The position numbers and the translations under genes are program-made. This document shows positions 6,739 through 12,726 of a stretch of 12,726 nt of DNA, in pieces; the first letter of the stretch is position 1; each line of letters begins with the position of its first letter. The notes beneath the pieces were generated by a model. It was not told the origin of the DNA. It was given only the letters and a program-made list of their open reading frames with translations, and did not search any database. Source of the stretch: Deltaproteobacteria bacterium (lineage in GTDB: Bacteria > Desulfobacterota_B > Binatia > UBA9968); the NCBI GenBank assembly GCA_027297485.1, contig JAPUHZ010000371.1, forward strand, positions 1-12,726, given 5' to 3'.

Positions 6739-7659
6739 TTATGCCTGAGGCTCTGTAGACTCTATCAGCATCTGATCCAGCTCCAACCTCTTGCCAGCTA
6801 GCTCCTCCTGGAGGTGGTGGAGATCCTCCCGGTATTTGAAAACACACCCCATGGTCTGCTCTACGGCCTTCTCATCCAATTCATGCTGATTAAGGGTGAT
6901 GAGGGCAGAGGCCCAGTCCAGCGTCTCGGCAATCCCCGGGCGCTTGTAAAAATTCATCTGGCGTACCCGCTGCATAAAGGCACAGATTTGCTTGGCCAAC
7001 AGGTCTCGGATCTGGGGCAACTTGGTCATGATGATCTCATATTCCTTTTCAAAGGTGGGATATTCGATCCAGTGGTAGAGGCAGCGACGCTTCAGGGCGT
7101 CGTGAATTTCCCGCGTACGGTTCGAGGTCAAGAAGACATAGGGACGGAGCTTGGCGCGGATCGTCCCGATCTCCGGTATGGTGATTTGAAAATCGGAGAG
7201 GACCTCCAACAAAAAAGCCTCAAATTCCATATCCGCCCGATCAATCTCGTCGATGAGAAGGACCGGCGGTGTCGAGCCGTCACTCTGAATAGCCTCCAAC
7301 AAGGGCCTCTTGACGAGATACTCCTCAGTGAAGATTTCCGTCTCTACGGCTTCGCGATTCCCATGACGAACCTCCTCCAGCTTGATCCGCAGCATCTGCT
7401 TGGGGTAGTTCCATTCGTAGAGCGCGGTGTTGGCGTCCAGCCCCTCATAGCATTGGAGACGAATCAACCTCGTTCCCATGACCTTCGCCAATACCTTGGC
7501 AACCTCGGTCTTGCCGACGCCCGCCTCCCCTTCCAACAGAAGAGGCTTACCTAACGTAGTCGAGAGGTAAACCACAGTGGCCAGGGAGCGATCACAAATA
7601 TATTGCTGCTCGCGTAAGGCCTCTTGAATTTTCTCAATCGTAAGCTTCTTTGGATTCAC
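6739..7659 (-). CDS. coxD: CoxD-like MoxR-family AAA+ ATPase
   Basis: CoxD-type MoxR ATPases act as chaperones with a VWA partner in maturing molybdenum hydroxylases. The 306-residue protein carries Walker A GEAGVGKT (44-51), RLQCYEGLDANTALYEWNYP (67-86), a MoxR/CoxD-specific segment, Walker B VLLIDEIDRAD (133-143), EAFLLEVLSDFQITIPE (147-163), sensor 1 FLTSNRTREIHDAL (176-189) and the arginine region KRRCLYHWIEYP (190-201). The start is GTG at 7659, with GGGG about seven nt upstream. It follows the yqeB stop by 36 nt and precedes the coxE-like gene by 8 nt, matching the conserved coxD-coxE order. Confidence 0.92.
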   Translation of the reverse strand: MNPKKLTIEKIQEALREQQYICDRSLATVVYLSTTLGKPLLLEGEAGVGKTEVAKVLAKVMGTRLIRLQCYEGLDANTALYEWNYPKQMLRIKLEEVRHGNREAVETEIFTEEYLVKRPLLEAIQSDGSTPPVLLIDEIDRADMEFEAFLLEVLSDFQITIPEIGTIRAKLRPYVFLTSNRTREIHDALKRRCLYHWIEYPTFEKEYEIIMTKLPQIRDLLAKQICAFMQRVRQMNFYKRPGIAETLDWASALITLNQHELDEKAVEQTMGCVFKYREDLHHLQEELAGKRLELDQMLIESTEPQA

Positions 7660-7695
7660 CTATTACCCCGCATTGCACGTGAGATGAGACAGAAT

Positions 7696-8520
7696 TCAGG
7701 TGGAATGGGAACTGAGGTCCTTCAGGGAATGGAGAATGGCTTCTAATACTCCTCCAGCAATGGCTCTCGCTTTATCGGAAATCAGATAACAATACTCCCT
7801 TTCCCCTCGAGGATCAATGTCTCCGGCCTTCATCCCTTCCTCCACCGAAATGCCGTCTTTGAGTAACCCGCGCAAAACACCTTTGATCTTAGCTTGTATA
7901 GGATGGCCATCCACCTGAGCCAGCACTTCCGCTGCATTCACCAGATCGCCGATTTCATGCAGCGCCTTGAAAAAGCCCTTTTGGGGAACCCGCAGGACCC
8001 TTTCGTCCGTATACCCTCCAACAGGCGCCGGAACGCCTGTGTGCTCTTCGGCCTGGCCTTTCCAAAGGACCCGTCCCAGGTTATGGCCGCGATTGGTCTC
8101 CACCACTGCATGAACATTCAATCCTGCAGTAAAGCCCGGCCCCACCCCAATGACCAGCGGGGCATGAGACCTATCAGTACCGGTGTTCCTCTTGGCCATA
8201 ATGGCATCTACAATCACTTCTGGTCGTATGACTCCCCGGACCTTCGCCTCAGGATCGATAAAAACCGGGATGCCTCCACTCTTCCAAACCTCATAGGCCC
8301 CCTCTGGAGAGGATACCCTGGCTGCCCGGACCCCCTCCACTACGTGGCTTCCCTGGTAGACCGCCTCGGCAAAGGCCACCGCCCGACGCACCGTAGTAGG
8401 CACAGCCACCTCGGTAATAAAGACCCTCATGTGGCACTGGCGCAGACGGTAGGCGATGCCGCTGGCCATCTCCCCTCCACCTCTGACCAGCACCTTCACA
8501 TCAAAAAAGTTTAGCGCCAT
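7696..8520 (-). CDS. yqeB: YqeB-family (EF2563) selenium-dependent molybdenum hydroxylase system protein
   Basis: YqeB-family proteins accompany molybdenum hydroxylases proposed to need a labile selenium cofactor. From the ATG at 8520 the protein has 274 residues: a Rossmann-like glycine loop VLVRGGGEMASGIAYRL (10-26), VRGVIRPEVIVDAIMAKRNT (94-113), VIGVGPGFTAG (123-133), ETNRGHNLGRV (141-151), and a C-terminal barrel-sandwich (biotinyl/lipoyl-like) stretch around 205-238 (KIKGVLRGLL, GMKAGDIDPR). I chose 8520 over a TTG at 8604, which would add 28 residues without similarity; the ribosome-binding site at 8520 is weak. It is the first gene of the maturation run. A selenium dependence is inferred from the family's known association, not visible here. 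Confidence 0.85.
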   Translation of the reverse strand: MALNFFDVKVLVRGGGEMASGIAYRLRQCHMRVFITEVAVPTTVRRAVAFAEAVYQGSHVVEGVRAARVSSPEGAYEVWKSGGIPVFIDPEAKVRGVIRPEVIVDAIMAKRNTGTDRSHAPLVIGVGPGFTAGLNVHAVVETNRGHNLGRVLWKGQAEEHTGVPAPVGGYTDERVLRVPQKGFFKALHEIGDLVNAAEVLAQVDGHPIQAKIKGVLRGLLKDGISVEEGMKAGDIDPRGEREYCYLISDKARAIAGGVLEAILHSLKDLSSHST

Positions 8521-8610
8521 AATAATGTCTACTTTAGCTGACCTCCCATTAGACAAGGCGTCTGCAGACAAAGTAAACAGGATCGCGCTGCGTACACTTT
8601 TCAACTACTA
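8521..8610 (-). promoter_or_regulatory. Possible promoter/operator region of the maturation operon
   Basis: Upstream of yqeB on the minus strand there is TTTACT, an 18-nt spacer and TCTAAT, a loose match to a sigma70-type promoter. A perfect 10-bp palindrome GTCTGCAGAC (8560-8569) lies between the two boxes, where a repressor could bind. Neither element is strong; this is a candidate only. Confidence 0.25.
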
Positions 8611-8707
8611 TCACCCATTTCCCCTTTTAACCACACCTTGGGGCCGGGTTCCGTTTACGAGAAGACGCACTGTTTTTAATGGTTTATTCACCCATGCAAG
8701 CCTTACC

Positions 8708-8941
8708 CTATTCCTTTCTGGAGATCCTCCTCCACGGACCATACTCAATAATCTGCGCCATGGGGCCCAGATCGTTCGTGGTGACGTTGACCTCCCCCAG
8801 GTGGTCGTTGTGGTAGAAGAGGGTCTCGCCGGTGGATTTCTTTGAGGCGAGGTTTTCATTGCCTGTACAGATGTATTTGGTGATCACACCCGAAGCAAGG
8901 TCAGGCAGACCTGATTGATCTTTTAGATCCCCGCCCCTTTC
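8708..8941 (-). pseudogene. RHS/YD-repeat protein relic
   Basis: The minus strand between stops at 8942-8944 and 8708-8710 reads 77 codons without a proper start. It contains the C-terminal core motif of RHS/YD-repeat proteins: VITKYICTGNENLA, then ETLFYHNDHLGEVNVTTNDL, then IIEYGPWRRISRKE, close to the pattern YYHxDHLGS-VTD-EYDPWGxxxRKEG. The frame ends in TAG exactly where a glycine normally follows RKE, and nothing recognisable continues. RHS proteins are large secreted or wall-associated polymorphic toxins or adhesins; this piece is far too short to work. It is a decayed fragment left by an insertion or recombination event. Confidence 0.65.
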
Positions 8942-9012
8942 TCACGCGCCTTGCTGACTATGTCCAATGCCTGGATACAAAATGTCAATAAGGCATGCCC
9001 GACGCTATTACT

Positions 9013-9026
9013 AATACAAATGTATT
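9013..9026. repeat. Short AT-rich palindrome
   Basis: AATACA and TGTATT are separated by AA. This symmetric 14-bp site has operator-like shape, but no nearby gene start is in position to use it. Confidence 0.35.
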
Positions 9027-9050
9027 TAAATTTGCACCATTGAGGCTATT

Positions 9051-9200
9051 CCGAGGGGAAGGAGACTGAAGGACGAGGGAACCGAACGTGAGGCTTGGTA
9101 CAGGCCCAAACGGTAGGAATAATCACGTGAAGGGGTAGGGGTGACAGCCCTCAAGGCGCTGGCCCATTTCCCTCGGCCTGAAGGCTCCTTCCACCGAGGA
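9051..9200. other. Candidate structured RNA or mobile-element remnant with nested helices
   Basis: Complementary arms occur in strict nested order. GGAAGGAG (9057-9064) pairs with CTCCTTCC (9185-9192). CGAGGGAA (9074-9081) pairs with TTCCCTCG (9168-9175). ACGTGA (9086-9091) pairs with TCACGT (9123-9128), enclosing a hairpin GGCTTG-gta-CAGGCC (9092-9106). A further weak hairpin AGGG/CCCT lies around 9137-9152. I cannot match it to a known RNA family. The minus strand here is free of stops for about 79 codons (roughly 9008-9244) but has no usable start and no recognisable protein, so structure explains it better than coding. Confidence 0.4.
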
Positions 9201-9287
9201 AATGTAAACCTACTTACTGCGTCTGTATTATTATAGACCTAGCGAAGGATCTCAAGTTGTTAAGGGCCCGCATGAAGGGCTCAGATG

Positions 9288-11105
9288 TTACATAGCGTAG
9301 ATTAGTTGCCATCTTGGAAGCCTGACCCTCGTCTCTTTTCTTTTTAGTCTCTGCACGAGCCTTTCGATTCCTGGTTGTTTGGGCTCGAGCTCTTGCAGCC
9401 GGGCAAAGATTCGCCTCGCTTCGGTTACCTGGTTGTTCTGCAGGTAGGCATAGGTCAATTTCATCAGCAGCTGGGCGGTGGCAGGCTGACTGCTTCCGAT
9501 CTGCAGAGATGCCTCAATAAAGGGCAACGCCTGTTGGAGGGACCCCGCTTCGATGAGCAGCTCGGACACTCGCAGGTAGTTCTCTACATACAAAGGCGCG
9601 CTATTCACCAGTGCCCAATACTCCCGAAGTGCCAAGTCCTCCACCCCCCTGCTGGCATAATACTCAGCCATTTTCATGTGTGCCCCACGGAAACTGATTT
9701 TCTTCAGGAAAAACTCCTTGGCCAGCTCCTCAGCCTTTGTTCGTGGAGCATATCTGTCCACCGCATGACTGAACTCCGCTTCCGGTTTGAAGGGCCAATG
9801 GTCGGTTACGTGGAGAATGCGGATCTCCCCGATAGCAACGTCCAATTCACTAAATCCGTCGAAACGGCCGGCGTCTTTCCTCTTTAAATCCCAAACGTCG
9901 CTCAGAAACCGGTGCTTCTGCATCGTATCGAAAAAGGCGCGGCTCATCAGCTGGTGGCCACGAGCGTTCGGATGGAGGTGCTCCAGCATCAAGGTATTCC
10001 CCACGAGTCGATTGGGTGAAGCCGCCTCGAAATAGGACTTCATCGGCACAACCGGAATGCCATGCTCCTCGGCCAACTCATGGATGATCGCGTTGAATTC
10101 TTCGGTAGCCCTAAAGCGCAAACCGTCCAAATCTTTTGCTCTGGTGTACTCCGCTAGCGCTGATTCCATGAGGCCCCTCGATTCCAGGCTCCGTGCATTT
10201 CGAAAGGCCTCTTCGGCAGGGGATGGCAACTCGCTTCTATTCGAAAAGAACGGCGGATGATCGCGAACGTTGCTGACGAGCTCGCTCGTGATCACCGGTA
10301 CCCCAGCGGCCTTCGTCTTCGAGAGAAGGGCGCGAAGATTTCCTCTGAACTGCGCCTTGCCCCTCTCGTAGGTATCGCTTCCAAGGGAGATCTGATCTTC
10401 GCCGATGACTTGCCCCATCAGCGTTGGAAATTTCGCGCCATGCTCCGGACTGGAGGCACTTCGCTGGACTAAGAGCGTAGCGCGATTGATGGCATCGCGT
10501 AGTAGCAGAAAGGCCTTGAAGCGCTGGAGCGACAGATAGAGACGGATCAAAGAGGCTGTCGCGCCCAGCGACACCGTAGATGCGGCGCCCAAGGCACTGT
10601 AGAACTCATTGTGGCCCGCATAGATCAAGATCGCGTCGGGTTGCTGCTCCAAAACTTCGTCGATGAAGTCCAGCAGCGTGAAGGAATTGATCGCGGCCAT
10701 GCCGAGGTTGATTACCTCAATCTGCTTTTCGGGGAAGGTCTCAGTGAGGCGGCGCTGGAGCAGACGCGTGAACATCACGTTGTTTGGATAGGGCCAACCA
10801 GCGATCGTCGATCCGCCCAAAGCGAAAATGCGGTAGCTCCCTCTGGGTTTCTCATTTAAGAACCGGTCACTGGTGGGCCTGGGGATGAAATGGCCTTTAG
10901 GGAAGTAGCGCTCCGCCACCTGTGGGTTAATTCTGAGGTACTCCTTGCCTGCGGAGCTAGGTGATGCCGGAATGAACAATGCCAGATTCTCGCCATAGCC
11001 AAAGGCGCGCAACGACACCTCTAGCAAAAGTAGGACTAGGAAGGGGAAAAGAACAACGATGATTCGGAAGTAAATGACAGAAGCTTGCCTTTCAGATGTG
11101 GACAC
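9288..11105 (-). CDS. Membrane-anchored SGNH-hydrolase-like protein with C-terminal TPRs
   Basis: I place the start at GTG 11105 (605 residues): GGAG lies 6 nt upstream. A GTG at 11159 would add 18 residues read from DNA antisense to a transposase relic. A single membrane segment (about 11-29, IYFRIIVVLFPFLVLLLLEV) suggests an inner-membrane anchor with an exported body. SGNH-type blocks follow: block I as FALGGSTIAG (94-103, Ser99) instead of GDSL, block II NLGMAAINS (133-141), block III AGHNEF (163-168, Asn166), and block V as LEHLHPN (374-380) with Glu375 where Asp is usual and His378. A helical hairpin insert sits between blocks III and V (about 295-330). From about residue 480 three TPR-like units follow. 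The substrate is unknown; carbohydrate or acyl ester hydrolysis is plausible. It is related to the next gene leftward-transcribed upstream. Confidence 0.8.
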   Translation of the reverse strand: MSTSERQASVIYFRIIVVLFPFLVLLLLEVSLRAFGYGENLALFIPASPSSAGKEYLRINPQVAERYFPKGHFIPRPTSDRFLNEKPRGSYRIFALGGSTIAGWPYPNNVMFTRLLQRRLTETFPEKQIEVINLGMAAINSFTLLDFIDEVLEQQPDAILIYAGHNEFYSALGAASTVSLGATASLIRLYLSLQRFKAFLLLRDAINRATLLVQRSASSPEHGAKFPTLMGQVIGEDQISLGSDTYERGKAQFRGNLRALLSKTKAAGVPVITSELVSNVRDHPPFFSNRSELPSPAEEAFRNARSLESRGLMESALAEYTRAKDLDGLRFRATEEFNAIIHELAEEHGIPVVPMKSYFEAASPNRLVGNTLMLEHLHPNARGHQLMSRAFFDTMQKHRFLSDVWDLKRKDAGRFDGFSELDVAIGEIRILHVTDHWPFKPEAEFSHAVDRYAPRTKAEELAKEFFLKKISFRGAHMKMAEYYASRGVEDLALREYWALVNSAPLYVENYLRVSELLIEAGSLQQALPFIEASLQIGSSQPATAQLLMKLTYAYLQNNQVTEARRIFARLQELEPKQPGIERLVQRLKRKETRVRLPRWQLIYAM

Positions 11106-11108
11106 TGA

Positions 11109-11315
11109 GAACTCCGGAATTGTCCAATACGGATTGAATTCGCTGGTGCTGTTTACCACATAACGTCGCGGGGCGACCGCCGCGAACCGTTCTTCGAAGA
11201 CGATACCGACTGCCTTGGGTTTTTACATCTGTTAGGCGAGGTCTGCGGTCGCCACTACTGGCGTTGCCAAGCCTATTGCCTGATGACAAATCATTATCAC
11301 CTGATCGCAACAACG
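11109..11315 (+). pseudogene. RAYT (Y1/IS200-like, REP-associated) transposase N-terminal relic
   Basis: The plus strand carries the N-terminal half of a RAYT-type Y1 transposase without an initiator: RIEFAGAVYHITSRGDRREP, then FFEDDTDCLGFLHLLGEVCG and WRCQAYCLMTNHYHL. The HUH-type metal motif H-Y-H is at 11292-11300. After about 11315 similarity stops; the frame runs on without family character to a TGA at 11373-11375. The catalytic tyrosine region is missing, so it is inactive. Its left end lies within 4 nt of the start of the SGNH gene on the other strand. Confidence 0.8.
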
Positions 11316-11420
11316 TCAAAGGCGTTATCATTGTCATGGAGGAAATGTCGCTGTGGGCCAGTCCCCGGTTCATGACGTGGTAATAGGCGTAGGGTATTCA
11401 ATGCGCAGAGGTCGAGCCAT
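11316..11420 (-). pseudogene. Second RAYT transposase N-terminal relic, opposite strand, frameshifted
   Basis: Reading leftward from ATG at 11420 the sequence gives MARPLRIEYP, the classic RAYT start. One missing base shifts it into YYHVMNRGLAHSDI, and another into FLHDNDNAF. It then meets the tail of the rightward relic at about 11315. It differs in its motif from the rightward relic (MNRGLAHSD against TSRGDRRE), so it came from another RAYT subgroup. Two frameshifts and truncation make it non-functional. Confidence 0.7.
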
Positions 11421-11617
11421 GGGAGAGGAAGCATCAGCAACAGCATAAAGAGTCAAAAGCACCCCTCTTTCAGAATTCTCAACTCCTGTCGGATAAAATC
11501 CGTTGCCAAGTGAAATTTACTCACGGATCAGGGAATATAGCGCGCGAGTGTTTCTTTTATGGGATAAATCACAACAAATCTTTCTTCGGCAAGCCGAGGG
11601 AGATCAGATGCGATTGT
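11421..11617. other. Intergenic remainder between RAYT relics and the second SGNH/TPR gene
   Basis: Small hairpins only: CGGAT-aaa-ATCCG near 11490-11502 and, just after the upstream gene's stop, CCTCGG-cttg-CCGAAG (minus strand, about 11584-11599) followed by AAAGATTTGTT. The latter might be a weak terminator. No gene is seen. Confidence 0.4.
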
Positions 11618-12726
11618 CTATTGGGGAAGCTCGACGGCGGCCCCTACCCGGTGGCGGCGCGCTCGCAGCTGTTGCAGATGTTTCTTTACGACTTCGTCGT
11701 CTGGTTTCAGCCGCAAGGCCTCTGAGAAATGATGGATTGCAGTCCTGCTATCGCCCTGCTTTGCGAGCTGAATCGCAAGCCCGGTATGCGCGCGATGATT
11801 ATTCGGATGATGCTGAAGCTCCCATTGGTAATGTTCGATGGCCTCATTCGTTTTCCCTTGCTGCGCTAATAAACTTCCTATTTCTTGATGGAGGTCCGCC
11901 CTGTTTGGATCGATGGGCACCACCTGGCGGAGATAATGGAGGGCCTCATCGAGCTCTCCTTGTCTTGATAAAGTGTTGGCAAGTCGAAAAAAGATGACTG
12001 GGTCCGGGCCTAGAATCTCCAAGGCCCGCAAGAATGCGTTGTGTGCTTCATCAAACTTTCCAGCCCAATCCAGCACCTTTCCCAGATTCTTCAAGGCCCA
12101 GCCCTCTTCCCGGGGATCCAGGCCTGCAATGGCCTCTTGCTTCACGCGCTCCATGCGCGCCTCGCCCCAGGAGGCCACGGGTGTGGCAATCCCCTGTTTG
12201 ACTAACTGATCAAGCAGGGCCAGACCCAACAGACGGTAGCCTTCCATGTTGGTGTGGACATGGTCAACAAAAAATTCCTTGCCCAAGACGGCGTGATCAT
12301 ATTGGGCAAAATAGGCCTTTTGGAGGATGCGCGGAAAATCAATCAACGGGACGTTGTGCCGGGAGGCAACGTCTTTAACGATCCGTTGCATGGGGCTGAG
12401 GATGCGAAGCGGAGCGATGTCTTCATCAACCGCACGCCAAAAGGCCTGCTCGGCTCCGCGGTATTCCCCCAGATCAAAAAGGACCTGTCCTATGCGGAAA
12501 TGCAGCTCGGCATAGCGGTCGTCAATAGGAAGTGCCCGGCGATACAGGGCCAATGCCTCCCCCATGCGGCCTGCCTCATGCAGTGCCGTGGCCTGCTGAA
12601 CCAAGGCCTGCCATTGCATCAGCGCTTCTTCGTTCAATCCCGCTTTGTGTTCGCTCTTGAAAGGGGACATGTCTTTGAGGTTAATGGCGGGCTGAACAAA
12701 GATGATGTCTGCATTTACACTGCGTG
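11618..12726 (-). CDS. SGNH-hydrolase/TPR protein, N-terminus outside window
   Basis: The frame stays open past the ATG at 12670 to the window edge, and the residues before it (DIIFVQPAINLKD) continue naturally into MSPFKSEHKAGL, so 12670 is an internal methionine and the gene is 5'-truncated by the window. About 368 residues are seen. A helical TPR pair (EALALYRRALPIDDRYAELH onward) is followed by FFVDHVHTNMEGYRLLG, which matches SGNH block V with the D-x-x-H catalytic pair, and then by four or more TPRs (LGKVLDWAGKFDEAHNAFLR through EALRLKPDDEVVKKHLQQLR). The catalytic Ser and Asn blocks must lie further right. The order (SGNH core with a TPR insert before block V, then C-terminal TPRs) is the same as in the gene ending at 9288, so the two are divergent paralogues. 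Confidence 0.8.
   Translation of the reverse strand, partial: RSVNADIIFVQPAINLKDMSPFKSEHKAGLNEEALMQWQALVQQATALHEAGRMGEALALYRRALPIDDRYAELHFRIGQVLFDLGEYRGAEQAFWRAVDEDIAPLRILSPMQRIVKDVASRHNVPLIDFPRILQKAYFAQYDHAVLGKEFFVDHVHTNMEGYRLLGLALLDQLVKQGIATPVASWGEARMERVKQEAIAGLDPREEGWALKNLGKVLDWAGKFDEAHNAFLRALEILGPDPVIFFRLANTLSRQGELDEALHYLRQVVPIDPNRADLHQEIGSLLAQQGKTNEAIEHYQWELQHHPNNHRAHTGLAIQLAKQGDSRTAIHHFSEALRLKPDDEVVKKHLQQLRARRHRVGAAVELPQ

Noticed and set aside
6814..7554. Long plus-strand open frame of 246 codons
   Set aside because: It is antisense to the clearly recognised CoxD-like ATPase and its translation shows no family motif.
7894..8514. Plus-strand open frame of 206 codons
   Set aside because: Antisense to yqeB; no motif support.
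8611..8707. Possible insertion-sequence end (GC-rich stretch with ATGGGTGATAG/ATGGGTGAATA repeats) next to the RHS relic
   Set aside because: No matching inverted end or target duplication could be found.
8611..8859. Minus-strand open frame of 82 codons
   Set aside because: Low-complexity translation; the RHS relic in another minus-strand frame explains most of the same DNA.
8963..9000. Minus-strand TTGACA that could be a -35 box
   Set aside because: No acceptable -10 box at 16-18 nt spacing and no gene start downstream other than the RHS relic.
9051..9200. Group II intron or bridge-RNA identification of the structured element
   Set aside because: No domain V-like hairpin and no intact reverse transcriptase or IS110-type transposase nearby; naming it would be a guess.
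11092..11373. Minus-strand open frame of 93 codons starting MNRGLAHSD
   Set aside because: Its first residues are a frame of the leftward RAYT relic and the rest is antisense to the rightward relic, so it is not an intact gene.
1..12726. tRNA, rRNA, CRISPR arrays, prophage or plasmid origin
   Set aside because: No cloverleaf, rRNA core, regular direct-repeat/spacer pattern, integrase or replication signal was seen.

Overview
The window is bacterial DNA with tightly packed genes. One gene reads rightward at the left edge; everything else reads leftward. The gene set suggests an anaerobic or facultative bacterium of the Desulfobacterota (deltaproteobacterial) or Nitrospirota type: a molybdenum-hydroxylase maturation operon with a YqeB-type factor, type 2 IPP isomerase, UbiX, an archaeal-type riboflavin kinase and large SGNH/TPR proteins. 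This placement is inferred from gene content only and is weak.

Layout. (1) 1-1044, plus strand: the C-terminal part of RNase R, ending at a terminator shared with the operon that converges on it. (2) 1126-4302, minus strand: a flavin-centred run. In transcription order it holds a CTP-dependent (DUF120) riboflavin kinase, the flavin prenyltransferase UbiX, FMN-dependent isopentenyl-diphosphate isomerase and two FMN-binding split-barrel (PPOX) proteins. Together these make FMN, make DMAPP, and combine FMN with a dimethylallyl group to give prenylated FMN, the cofactor of UbiD decarboxylases. No UbiD is in the window. (3) 4394-8520, minus strand: a molybdenum-hydroxylase maturation run of yqeB, coxD-like AAA+ ATPase, coxE-like VWA protein, a stand-alone XdhC N-domain and an XdhC with Rossmann domain. 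No hydroxylase structural subunits are visible. The two runs are separated by only 91 nt and may be one transcript. (4) 8521-9287: a non-coding stretch with an RHS-repeat gene relic and a nested-helix element that may be a structured RNA. (5) 9288-12726, minus strand: two related SGNH-hydrolase/TPR proteins, the second cut by the window edge. Between them lie two truncated RAYT (REP-associated tyrosine transposase) N-termini pointing tail to tail.

The most notable points are: the ribK-ubiX-fni cluster, which couples both precursors of prenylated FMN; degenerate heptamer tandem repeats with a different consensus in each spacer of the leftward operon; the convergent RAYT relics; and the unexplained structured element near 9051-9200. 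Family assignments rest on recognised motifs; no database search was run.
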